Position numbers and translations under genes: made by a program | Notes under the pieces: generated by a model | The model's database searches: none | The model's input: the letters and a program-made list of their open reading frames with translations, nothing else | What the model was told of the DNA's origin: nothing | Shown here: positions 12,123 through 22,859 of the stretch, one piece after another | Layout of the letters: each line of letters starts with the position of its first letter | How positions within the stretch are numbered: position 1 is the first letter of the stretch | From: Dryococelus australis | Lineage: Eukaryota; Arthropoda; Insecta; Phasmatodea; Phasmatidae | Reading direction: 5' to 3' | Assembly: GCA_029891345.1 (NCBI GenBank) | Contig: CM056994.1 | Span: 136,530,457 to 136,594,456, forward strand | DNA length: 64,000 bases

Positions 12123-12676
12123 CACTATATTCTAATCACTATCATAAAAAAATGTGTGCACGAAATATTTGTAGTAGCCTATATTTGTAATTAAGGTATT
12201 TGTCAGTGTGTTTAAAGTTCCTGGTAGTTGTTAAAAATAATATGGTCCTTGGATATACATTGGTAAATTAGACAATTATTAATATTCTGAACAATTTTTG
12301 TTGTTAAAATTTTTTACAAATGTAGGCTTGAGTTTTATAAATTTCTAAGAGTAGCCAAAATACAAAATGTTATAATTTTGAAAATGTAATATGTACTTGC
12401 AGACTGATGAGTTAAAGCAGGCACTATACAAACTTCTTGTACTTTGACAGATATCTTGAAGTACAATCATAGTGGAAGTACATAGTCGCAGGAATCTACA
12501 AGAAGTTCATTTTTTATTACTGTTAAAAAAATATTGCATATTAAACAATAAAGTTTAAATTAGTAGCTATTTACTGCTACTGGCCTGAATTATTGGATCA
12601 TGACCAGAATTGTTTCTGATGGCTGTGTATCATTGTGGCACTTTTAAGGGTACATATTTTATTTTGTAATTTTAGG
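12123..12676. other. AT-rich spacer, nothing recognised
   Basis: No open frame of note and no repeat structure seen. It lies between the 12091-12122 inverted repeat and MITE copy A. Confidence 0.5.
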
Positions 12677-12901
12677 TATAGGTTGTTCACTGTAAAATGA
12701 GCACTTTTGAGGCCCTAATTACTTTTTCCTTTCAGCAATCTTTTATTTGTTAACCACTTTTGTAAAAAAAATTTGGCAGTGCGTGTATATTCCATTGTAC
12801 TCCGAAGTTAACGTCTATGGCTAAAATAAAACACATTTATTGACTATTATTCCAAGTGAAAGGGCTTTCAAAAGTGCTCACTTTACCTTGAATAACCTAT
12901 A
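12677..12901. mobile_element. short TIR element (MITE), copy A, 225 bp
   Basis: The left end TATAGGTTGTTCACTG...GCACTTTTG and the right end CAAAAGTGCTCAC...ACCTATA are inverted repeats about 33 bp long, followed inside by GGGCTTT-type bases. The interior is non-coding and AT-rich, shorter than in copies B and C. The TIRs match the one on the pogo-like transposase fragment 0.7 kb away. It is non-autonomous and was presumably moved by that family's transposase. Confidence 0.75.
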
Positions 12902-13130
12902 ATTAAATAAGGCAAGTGCTTAAATAATAAATCTGACCTAGAAATCATGTGACCAACATATGTAATTATACATTAGTTATAAAAATTCTGAATAGTCACA
13001 TAATCCATTTGCATAAATGATCCACAGAATGTAGGTATATATAAATTTGTAGATGCAGTCTAATATATTACATAAGATCACCAACTTCTGCAAGAATTAA
13101 AGTAAATAATGTATATTTGTTGGTACTTAC

Positions 13131-13218
13131 ATCTTTCTTCTGTGTAGGGTACTGCTAAGATGTTGCTATTAGACAGAAATATTTTATTTGTAGGAGCATC
13201 TGTAGTGTTTCGAGACAT
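13131..13218 (-). CDS. possible antisense first exon, unidentified
   Basis: On the minus strand an ATG in good context (GCCGCAATGT) at 13218 opens 29 codons (MSRNTTDAPTNK...PYTEER) and ends at a strong donor AT then GTAAGTACC at 13130. The frame stays open a little beyond the donor. No matching downstream exon or family was recognised. It lies in HORMAD intron 1, upstream of the pogo-like transposase on the same strand, so it might be a lost transposase exon, a nested gene, or chance. Confidence 0.22.
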
Positions 13219-15180
13219 TGCGGCTAAACTCGAGGATGGAAAAAAATGTGTCATCCTAATTTGGCCTAGGGCATTAGCGCTGCACATGATTTGCAACTTC
13301 AGTAGTTATTTTTTGTTAAAATGCAGTGCATGATAAATGTTGAAGTTGCATTTTTTTCAAATATGTTCAAATGCAAACTGTAAAATTTTATTAAGTGTAC
13401 TGTTGTGCACTACTGACCTCGTAAAGTTTGTTTTCGCACTTTTAAAATTACGTGATTATTTACCTTATTCAACTCTTTGTATATAGGCACCAGGATATTC
13501 ATATTTTACTAATAATTTATTTATTTACTGTGATTGTGCCTCAAAATAATATTTACTATCTAAAAATTCATTCAACTAGTATTGTAACACTACAGACGTT
13601 TTTATGTATACAGTTACATCTAACCTCTACCTGATTGTTGTCATAATCTTCATCACACTAAAATAATAATTTATTCTATTGTTGTATTTTCTAATTACAC
13701 CAATGTAATTTATTGACATGCATTGGCACTACAAGTTTGGTTTGGAAAGCATCCCGTACAATGTTATTTTAATATTGGTTATTGAAATTTTTTAAATTCG
13801 TGATCTCGGCCAATTAAAGGGGCTGGATCTATTCATTGTTAATCCAGGGCTTCTGCTATCTTGCTTAGTGTGGGTGTAAGAGACTGGACAATCTTTCTTC
13901 TTGGAAAAAAGCCGCCATGTAAATCACACTAACGAGAAGGAGGTCCCAAGGTTTGGAGTTCGAGGACCAGTGAAATGTGGCTGTATTAGTTAGAAATTAA
14001 CTAAATCCACAAGTTTTAAGGTAGGCGACCTTGGGTCTTGTATAGAAGAGATCCGGAGGCTAGGGAATTCAGTGGAAAAGTGATGCTGATTACCCGATGA
14101 CGCCGATGCCGTACCTTGGGTCTGGTCCGGGCTCAAACCACACGACTTGAGGTAACATATGTTTGTTATCATCGTCTGCTATGGTCAGGTTCTCAGTTTA
14201 ATTCAAGTGTGGGTACGTGAAGAGACAATTTTAGTGCAAAAACTGATATAAGGAACAGTGTTAAAAATTTAACGAGTCAACTAAAGACTAATTATTTATT
14301 TTTATTTGAGTGCTACTTCCCCTAAAATGCAATATCAAACTTGCTACAGACTTTTAGTCCCATGTAGTTAATCTTTTTTGCAGAATTGTTACAGAGATAG
14401 CACAATTTTAATGTTTCATCTTAAAGACCAATGTGTCAAATAAATGCAGTAACTTTTCAAATAACTCTACAGTACAAACCTAAGAGCATAATAATCCTAC
14501 AGATCAGTTTTATGGATTAATGATGGGTCTGTTCAATGGTGGTAATCTTATTATAATTATTTTTATCTACATGAAACTTTGATTTATTGCTACTAAAAAA
14601 TTCTGTTTTATTGTGTCCAGGGTAATGTGTCTTCATAACTTAAGAGCGTCTTGATATGGTCAAGGGAATGTTATCATGTATGTCTCATTGTTTCCTGCGT
14701 TTGATTTTCCTTTTAATTTTAGTAAAAGTGATAAGATGATAATTTCTGAGTTGTTTGTTCAAGTAGTACTCCTTAACATTTCTCATTGCATGATTTCTGA
14801 GTTTCGAAGCTTGTTGAATGCAAGTTAATTAAGAGTAAGAGAGTACTGAGCATTTAACTAATTACTTTGAAATAAGTGAACTAAGGTAATATTGGAGGTG
14901 TGGCATCATAATGCTTTCTCCTACATTCTCACCTCCCTCACAACTTAGCGCATGGTGCCTGTTGAACTGAATGGTATTCTCTCAAACTCATGCTGACTTG
15001 TGTGTAATCTCTGGGCTCGCTAAATGTAATTTATTTTTCATTTGTGATGTATTTTATTCTCTGAGTGATCTGTAGTGTTGGATGAGATAGCACGCTGTCA
15101 AATCAAAATCCTATGACCCACTGCAAATCTAATCAGTGTGTTACTCTTAGTTGTTATAAAGAGGAAAATAGGATTTATCA
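13219..15180. other. intronic DNA, no gene recognised
   Basis: Mostly AT-rich. The 13850-14200 stretch is more GC-rich, with GTTTGGAGTTCGAGGACC at 13951-13968 that loosely resembles a Pol III B box, but no A box or tRNA fold was found around it. A degraded SINE is possible but unsupported. Confidence 0.4.
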
Positions 15181-15183
15181 CAG

Positions 15184-15300
15184 ATACAGTAAACTCCCAA
15201 TCAACCGTATTAATCAGGATCAGAGAAAAAAGAAATAAGTGAATTTGTATTAAAAAACACAGATAATCAAATTTACATATTTTTACTATTAATGGAACAG
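15184..15300. repeat. pogo/Tigger-type terminal-repeat remnant
   Basis: ACAGTAAACTCCCAATCAAC followed by ATTAATCAGGA and AACACAGATAATC resembles the ends of Tigger/pogo non-autonomous elements (CAGTA...CTC..AT.AACCG...). No matching opposite end was located, so it is a solo end or a chance resemblance. Confidence 0.35.
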
Positions 15301-16622
15301 TGATATTGGCTCTGAAAATCATGATAAAACACAGTACCTATTATACATTTCAAAGCAAACACAAAACATGCACTGTATGTGCAGGATTTTAGTACACAAT
15401 ACTTTAACTGATATTTATGTTGCACTGAGTGCAGGTAATTCACAACGCATCGAGTATACATGGCCTTTCGCGGGTGCTAGATGAGCACGTTGGGCAGGTG
15501 ACCAGGACTGATAGATGAGCGGTCTGTAGTTGTGCGACGCTTTCTCGCTGTACATCACTCAGGCCCATCCTTTAGCTGGCAGTTAGTTGAAAGTTTAGAA
15601 TGTGATACAATAAAAACTAGACTATAATGGGACTTTACATGAGGTAACCTGGTATTTAAACAATACAGTACAATCCCAATTTAAAAAATAACCCTTATAA
15701 TACAAAAGCTTATTAAAATTTTACCCACTCTTCTTTTGTTTGGCAGCGGAATTTTTGTTTTTGTTTGTAACACACCATGCTGAAATTGTTTTATTATTTC
15801 TATCTTTTCCACAATAGTTTAAACTGCACTTTTACACATTATTGTACATTGTGAAAACAAGTGAACAATGACCCGGATAGATAAACTGGAAATACGTGTT
15901 TCGTAGTGGTTGAAGGAGGGGGGGGGGGGGGGGGGGGCAATGTCCAAAACAGAAATGGTGAATTCATTATTTTGTAATTTGCCATTTCGTAAGTTTCACT
16001 TTGGAAGTTGTCGACAGTCACTTGTTTAACTCTCCTGGAGAGACATTTTTACATTAACAGTGGAAAATATTTGTATCTCAATTTAATGCTTAAAACGGAT
16101 GCAATATTTCTACAATCATCACTGGAATGCTGTGCATAATAAGTTATGCAATAACGACTTCAAAAAATTTGTTGCAAAATATATAAATAAAGCACAGCAG
16201 TTACCTGCTTTTTAAAACATGCGTAGTGTATTTTAGGAACAATTACTTGTTTTATAAAACATTCACGCATGTGTTCATTTTGTAGTTTGGCTAACGTTCG
16301 CTGCTAGATAGAAAATACGAAATACCAAATTACCAAATACGTCACAATTTTTGTATACAAAATTGGGTCACGTGATCATTTTGTCAACAAAATTTGTTAT
16401 TTTGAAATGGTCTGAGATGAGTCAGAGTCCGACGCGCTTCAATGGACAGAAATGGATGTCTCACACAGATCTCTGTGACAGGCTGACAGTTTAAATAGAT
16501 AAACATCAACTTTCTCGGCACAATGATAGATGTAACTTACCGCTGCTTGTTAAACGACACACTTTACAGCATCGCCTGACCGCCGTACGGATAAGCCAAA
16601 AACTGGCTAAGCGAACCACAAT
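15301..16622. other. intronic DNA with a long G run
   Basis: Holds a ~20 bp G tract at 15918-15937 and a short palindrome AATTTTTGTATACAAAATT at 16345-16363. No coding potential was recognised. The poly-proline frame on the minus strand here is only the translation of the G tract. Confidence 0.45.
15918..15937. repeat. poly-G homopolymer tract
   Basis: An uninterrupted run of about 20 G. Similar shorter runs occur at 4309-4321 (C), 6908-6919 (C), 7782-7795 (G) and 41091-41101 (G). The recurrence of G/C homopolymers in otherwise AT-rich DNA is a feature of this region. Confidence 0.9.
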
Positions 16623-17045
16623 TAAAGGCTGTTCATGATAAAGTGAGCACTTTTTAAATCAACCTTAAAAAAAGTCACTGCCCCTGCCTGCATACATTTT
16701 AACGGCCGCACTGAGTAACATGCACCCAGTTAAGTTGCTGACAGTGGATGGAAAGTAGTTCCGTATCTTAAGTCAAATAAAATGTGTTAGGTAACCAACT
16801 GTGATAATTTAAATTTTTTATTTTGTTTCCTGTTTTTTTAATGCATTGAAGTGTAGAAATGAGCAGGTTTGTTAAATGTTGACTTTTCTAATAATTTCAC
16901 AGTTTCACTTGCCCAATGCATGAACAAAGTGATGAGTTCCATGGCAATATTAATCTTACATAAGGCGGAAGAATAAACAACATACATATAAGTAGATCTT
17001 AAGCAGGGCTTTCAAAAGTGCTAATATTATTGTTAATAGTCTATA
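16623..17045. mobile_element. short TIR element (MITE), copy B, 423 bp
   Basis: Ends AAAGGCTGTTCATGATAAAG at the left and GCTTTCAAAAGTGC...AGTCTATA at the right form terminal inverted repeats of the same family as 12677-12901. The interior aligns over most of its length with the reverse complement of 51964-52396, for example AAGTAGATCTTAAGCAGGGC near the right end and TAATTTCACAGTT in the middle. So B and C are two full-length copies in opposite orientation. No protein is encoded. Confidence 0.8.
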
Positions 17046-17285
17046 AGTGGGAGTGTACTATATTTATTTTTCTTCCTTTACATTAAGTCAATGTCTGTCT
17101 AGATATATTTAGTGACATAACCTACACATTACACTACATCAGTACACTAGATAGTAGATAAGCCTATTTAAATTTTTTATTTGGACAGTAAGACAATATA
17201 AATACAGTATGTAGAAAACAATATTTAATTTGTACTTGAAAGTTTCTGTGGAATTTCAGTGTTAGTGAAATAATTGGGAACTATA

Positions 17286-17530
17286 CCTACCGATATTCAA
17301 AAGTTTTCCTTCTTTCTTGTGTTCTTGACACAAGGTCACGAAAAAGTTCCTTAATTCATGTACATGTAGAAGAATAAATGTTACTCTCTTCTGTGACATT
17401 GTTGACCTGAGGTAGGATTTGATGTGCCTGAGGTTGCTGAAAGACCTTCCACAAAATGCTTATGTGGCTGGGGTTATTAAAAGGAAAATTAGAAGACACT
17501 ACGGTACGTCATTCAACATTTTGTGGGAAT
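17286..17530 (-). pseudogene. hAT transposase C-terminal dimerisation (hATC) relic
   Basis: On the minus strand, 17450 down to 17286 is open for 55 codons reading GRSFSNLRHIKSYLRSTMSQ, then KRVTFILLHVHELRNFF. This is the hallmark hATC motif (ERSFS.LK.IKTYLRSTM...R). An in-frame stop lies just upstream (ITPAT, stop, AFCGRSF), and the upstream sequence is degraded. hAT transposases use this domain to dimerise. Upstream parts of the gene are not convincingly visible, although a 64-codon frame at 18156-18350 on the same strand could be more of it. Confidence 0.72.
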
Positions 17531-19733
17531 TTCTGGCAGAATACATAATGCAGCAACAAGCGTCAGTACTTTATATTTTTTTACAGGTGGACGGATAACA
17601 CTTGAAAAAATTTTCAGCTGTAGCTACTGCTGACATATTTAAGCCATATGTTTAAGTCATTCTCATGCATGTAGAGGATTCTTTCTCCCCTGGTTGTCTA
17701 ATCAGGATGGTTTCCAGTTTGACAAGAGGTTGACGTGACTGTCTGTAGCCAATCTAGAAGAGAGATGAAATTTTAATGCAGGCGAGTCTTCTTGCAGTGA
17801 TTTAAGCTGATGGTGCTTTGTCTCCAAATGCCTGAAGTAGAGCAATTTATAACTTCTCTCTGTAGGTATGTAGGTTCACATTCATACACCAATATAGTTT
17901 CGAGCTTTTTCATTTTTGTTATAGTCCTTATAGTAGATTTCTGTTAGGCCTAATCTAAAATGTTGCAAGCATTATATGACAAGATCAGTTAGTCTCCATC
18001 ACATGGCATAATTTAAAAAAAAATCTGTGCATAGCTTTAGTACGAAAACATCAGTGTGCTGGACATTAAGCTATTAGGCATTTGTGTAGGAGACATTCAC
18101 TTTGAGAGTAAGTTTTGAAAACCACACTAGCATATATATTCTTGCACTTGGAAGATTAAATAATGGTGTTTAAAACTTCTCTCATGAATCTTGGAGCATC
18201 TGAAATTAAGGTGCATCTCTTCGCAACCTCTTCAAGTATAACGATGCAGAGAGTGGTTAGAGCAGTGTATGAATAAAGACTCATGAGTTTCTGTATCCCA
18301 TCTAAACATTGTTCTCTTAGAGACTCTTCACTTATATTAATATTAATCATAACTTCTGTTAATCTTATGGAAGGTTTCTGTCATTTAGTCTGGCATAGTG
18401 TATAAAATCCCATGAATAATTCAGTTGTATTTGAAGTGTTTCCTTGTTGAATATCTGAAAACAAATTGAGAATTGCTCATCGCCTGCAGTGTGTCTTATA
18501 CACTGTTATGCTGCACTTAGTGTGCAATAATCTAGTTTTGAATGCCATTACTGACCCATCTTCATTTCAGCTAGTCTAAAAGTTATAGACAATCTTCAGC
18601 TTGCTCTTCGAAACGCTGCATGAAATTACACTCTACAGTGAATGCTCAAATTAGTAGACATCTGATTTAATGGACAGCTCATTAGAGCAAAGAATAAGGA
18701 GTTATCTTTTATTTCCTGTTATTTTTTGTTTGTGTGTGCAGTTTATCTGAATCGAGACTTGTCACTGAATGAAGTGGTTTGTTTACCTGCTGCCTACAAT
18801 TTTATTAGTTCTGCGTAAATAATCAGTTTTGCATATGTTGCTCCCCTTCATTGATTTTGTTTCTAGAGTAAAATTTTATTGTGTGGAGTTGATATACGGT
18901 TGTATTTCATTCTGGTTTGAACAGGCAAAGAGTTTGTATAGTAGAGGCGTAAATGAAAAACAGCAGAGCCGAAATTAATTTTGTTTTTCTGTGTGGATTT
19001 TTGTATGGATGTGTTTGTGTGTGTTAGTGCCATGTGTAAGTGCATGCACGTTTGGGCATATGCATGTGCACTTGAGCACTTGGAAAATAGGCGGCTGGGT
19101 GACCCTTTTTTCCACCTGTACTACAAGGAGTTTAGTTTAGCATCTCCACCAGCAAAAAAGATAAACACAGGGTGAAGCAAAACAGATACACACAAAAAAT
19201 GTCTCGAGGGTTTATATTTATTTATGATGTATTCACTGTATGACTTATAATTTGATGTTAAGTTGCAGTTGCTGTATCATTATGCTCTTGATAGTAATAA
19301 ACATTGAATATAGCAGAATAAGGGGTTAAATGAAATTATAAATCTAGAAATAAATAATTAATAGATTTTCATTGAAAGCAAGAATAAAGTTTACAAAGCG
19401 ACATTCTCATGCAGCGATTGTCGTGGTTCTAACTCGTTCAAAGCAAAGAATATCTCTTTCAGGGCCACTGGTGATAAAATTTGTCAACACCAGATAATCC
19501 ACCAATTGAGGTGCTGAATGGCAATAAAGTATTCTACTACCCTTAGAGTGTTTGTCCTCCTGTTGCAAAAAATGATGAACTTGCAGCCCACCAAGAATTA
19601 AGTGTGTGTGACAAAATCATGGTGACGTAGTATCAGATATACATAAATGTATGCTGGCCAATGAACACGTTGAAAACTGGCTCTCATCTTTACTCTTTGA
19701 AATTGGTCTGTGGAAAATTAAACTCCTGACATG
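17531..19733. other. intronic DNA, possibly decayed hAT body at its left
   Basis: If the hAT relic extends, its N-terminal parts would lie at 17531 to about 18620, but I could not recognise a BED finger or a catalytic core. The rest is AT-rich with a TGTG-rich patch near 18980-19060. No gene recognised. Confidence 0.4.
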
Positions 19734-20207
19734 TCACACATTTTTTATGCTTACGAAACTCAAATAAGCACTTTTTCCATGGAAACAAAACCCTACTTTA
19801 ATTAAGTTAGTAGCAAAATCTACATGATTCTGGAAGCTTCTAAACAGGACACAGTTGTGGATAAACCGTGAACACCACGACAATGATGAAGTTAGTCTGC
19901 TAGGAAACACATAGAGGAATGCAATCATAGATAAGCAAAAATATAGGTTCTTAAGCCTTGGGCACCACCTACAAGTGATGACAGCTAACATCATTAATAA
20001 CCTAACACTGCAGAAGTCCCTAATGTGGGCATTCTCAACTATCAGTTCATGGTCAACATAAATTTTCATATTACAGCTTCTTTCTTGTGAGACAACATAG
20101 CACTTCTCGGAGTAATGGAATCTCACACCAATCAAGGGAAGCCATGAAGTTGACCAGGAACACATGTCAACAAAACACAATGCTACTTGTATTGGTTCTC
20201 TCAACAT
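19734..20207 (-). CDS. 157-codon open frame, unidentified
   Basis: This is the longest uninterrupted frame in the AT-rich part of intron 1. The translation is Cys- and Phe-rich, with no motif, signal or family that I recognise, and there is no obvious promoter or splice context. It may be a fragment of a non-coding repeat or a chance frame. A function is not proposed. Confidence 0.15.
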   Translation of the reverse strand: MLREPIQVALCFVDMCSWSTSWLPLIGVRFHYSEKCYVVSQERSCNMKIYVDHELIVENAHIRDFCSVRLLMMLAVITCRWCPRLKNLYFCLSMIAFLYVFPSRLTSSLSWCSRFIHNCVLFRSFQNHVDFATNLIKVGFCFHGKSAYLSFVSIKNV

Positions 20208-21655
20208 ACTTGACCTCTAATAGACAAGCAACTTTACATAGCTGAATACAAATGTGTTCCCAAGATTAAACACAGAAATCAATATGTACATACAGCAGAG
20301 TAGAAAAATGATTTTTTTGTACTACTTAGTACTAAAACAGTGATTAAAGAACCAAATTTTCATCATATAACACATTCTATATGCATCACCAAAATTAACA
20401 ACATATTACGTACATTATTTACATTGCACAAATTTTGAGTCATCATTTGGATCTAAAACAAAATGACAGAACAAGCCAAACAAAATATTATATTACAATT
20501 AAGAAAATAAATTATATGCACAAGGTCTCTTCAAATCCCTTCTCTAGACTGTAACTCACATACGTCCATATGTCTAAGAATGGCACTGTGATGTCCCTCC
20601 AAGCTATGTTCACAAACAAGCCAATAGGTAGAAATACAGGATAATGTGGATTTACTTAGCTTTTACAAGTTGTTGGTAGGAGTGCAAGATTACTCAAATG
20701 ATCTGTTAGCATAATGACTTGAGGTCGGGGTTGGAGAGCGCTGATCCTCATGCAGAGTTCTGGTGGGAAACACTAACCAGAGACATCTCGTTGATTTATT
20801 ACTGGCTGCTCTGTTGTGGGTCATGGCTGTGCCAGCCAGGTGGCTAGGGTGTTCTACCGATCCTTTACATCTCAATTGAAGGGGTATTAAATGTAGTGCA
20901 ATAGGCTGCTAGCCGTGGGCAATCGCGGTCGGCCCAATACCACCGTGGGTGCCCGTTGTGAGGTGACAGCTATACAGGTATAAAGTTAGCTAAATGCGGA
21001 GTTGTAAGGCCACTCCACAAGCCAATTAAATTAAACACTGATAAAAGTACATATTACACTGAAAACACTTAAACCCTGAGAATGGCTGGTTCATAGGCTC
21101 CTGAAATGCCTTTAAGGGCAACGCCTGCAATCAAAACGCCTGGGGTGGGGTTGAAGTCATTTATTGACGTTCTGACAATGCAAACCAGTTGATGATGATC
21201 ATGTTGTTAAGCAGACCCAATGCACTAAACCTGTCGGGTTCTGATGCTGTAAAATGAGTGTGTGCTGTCCGAATTAAATGTGAAGTTACACTCCTTCGTC
21301 TGTAGTTCTGCAGCAGGTGGAGAGGTGCTCATCCTGGATGATGAAGTTACGTTAATTCTGTTCTGGTTAAAAAAATGTGAAAACTGTTGTCCTTGTTGGT
21401 AGACAATGCAAAGTTGATACAAAGCCCAGGAGTTGCAAACAGCGTGGCCTGCTCCGTTGAATGCCTGCTTCAGACTAAATGGCTGCCGTCATCTTTCTGG
21501 CCATTTGCCATGAAGATGCAGGAAGCTGGAAACGTTTGAGCGTAAAAGAAGATGGTAGGATGATGGAGCAAAAGTGGTCAACTTAAAGGTTGGGAGTCGG
21601 GTAGGATATTTACCAGCGTTTCTCACCAAACCTCTGCTGTAGTTCTTGGGCGCCA
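20208..21655. other. leader-like DNA beside an LTR, no coding match
   Basis: If the LTR at 21656-22018 is a 5' LTR on the minus strand, its internal leader would run leftward through 21655 to about 20900. That stretch is GC-richer than the background and contains short frames only. The 20700-20960 segment is also moderately GC-rich. No gag or pol similarity was found. Confidence 0.35.
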
Positions 21656-22018
21656 GAAATTGCAGTAGTGCAACATCAAGTTGTTGTAGGTAGAGTTGAC
21701 TTTCCTCTTGGTTGTGTGCAGACAGTCAAGGCTGTATCCTTCCAATGGTACTCTGTCCGTCTTAGTTAATAAAAATATGTTACCAATCTCATGCTTGCTA
21801 TGTAGTGAGGTCTTAGGGTGACTCATACACCCATCAATTAGGTAAACGAAGATACAAAAACACAGAAATAAACGTAAAAGCACTGGACATAATACACTTA
21901 TGAATTGGCGGGAAAGGTGGGGGCCTGCACTCTTATAGCCGGCCCGAAGGCAACCCGAATGAAGACGCATACTCACGTAAGTTCACTGGGTTTTTATTAT
22001 ACGTTCCTCTAGGAGACA
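21656..22018 (-). repeat. LTR-like sequence with adjacent primer-binding-like site
   Basis: On the minus strand this begins TGTCTCCTAG, has a TATA-like CTATAAGAG about 85 bp in, and ends ...TGCAATTTC directly before TGGCGCCCAAGAAC (21642-21655). TGGCGCC is the usual start of a lysine-tRNA-type primer-binding site, so this looks like a 5' LTR of an element reading leftward. No second copy of this LTR was found. It sits just beyond the coding end of the Gypsy fossil at 22860-26290 but probably belongs to another element, since a primer site follows it. Confidence 0.45.
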
Positions 22019-22859
22019 ACTTTAAAAACAGTTGCTGGGCTTAACCAGCCGGTTGGGTTACGCTGTACAAAATGGCATGTGGCCACAAAAGATTACGGTG
22101 AAAGTTATGCCTTCCCAGACAATGCTAAATCACAGGAAGGAGAGGAGAGGAGATTCTCTGGTGGCTAAATAAATTAAGGTTCCGGTATAATAAGTCTATT
22201 GCTATGAAATGAAAAGTTCAAGAGTTGAAGCGCCACCCGAGTGTGCGAAACACGACCCCGTCGGTCCGCACGTCCACCTCCTCGAGACACTGTAAAATGA
22301 CTAACTGTTATGTCACGGCGTGCTGGCTGGGTTTGTGGGCAAGCAAGCTGCGCTGACTATTTTATTACGCACTAAAATCACATTACATATACACACGTTG
22401 CTTTCCTGCCTGCAATTGTGGCATAGTTAATACAATGAACATAATAACCCTTTAATACATAGCAAACACAGAATAAAATGAGGTGTGGATGTAACATGTG
22501 GAGAATGAAAATAACAGAAAAGATTAAGTACACTAAGGCCCGCGGGGGCACTTAAACACTATGGGGTTTTATGCAATGTTGTTGCGTGAGCAGGCATTCT
22601 TGAGTGCTTAGTGATTAATGCGTATTTGCCTTACACCCTGTTTCACTGGGTTTACTTTCAAAACCCGTAAACGCTGGGGCACGTGTTTGCAGTGCACCTT
22701 GCTCCACTTTGCGTTGCACTTGCTCTCAACATGAGGGCTGTTAATCGGCACCTCTGGCCACACTCGTGACTAGCTTGTTTCGGTGTAACCAATGCGTTGC
22801 ACTACTGGATCGGCACCAACGAGCGCCCGGTAGAGTGCTGCTCCCTGCAGTGGATGCTG
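22019..22859. other. 3' flank of the first Gypsy fossil
   Basis: GC-richer than the surroundings, with short frames only. It probably contains the 3' untranslated part of the adjacent antisense Gypsy copy. A repeated LTR was not located. Confidence 0.35.

Noticed and set aside
13940-13975. Possible Pol III B box (tRNA-derived SINE)
   Set aside because: No A box, no tRNA fold and no second copy in the window.
15839-16021. Minus frame with a poly-proline stretch
   Set aside because: It is the translation of the G homopolymer at 15918-15937, not a gene.
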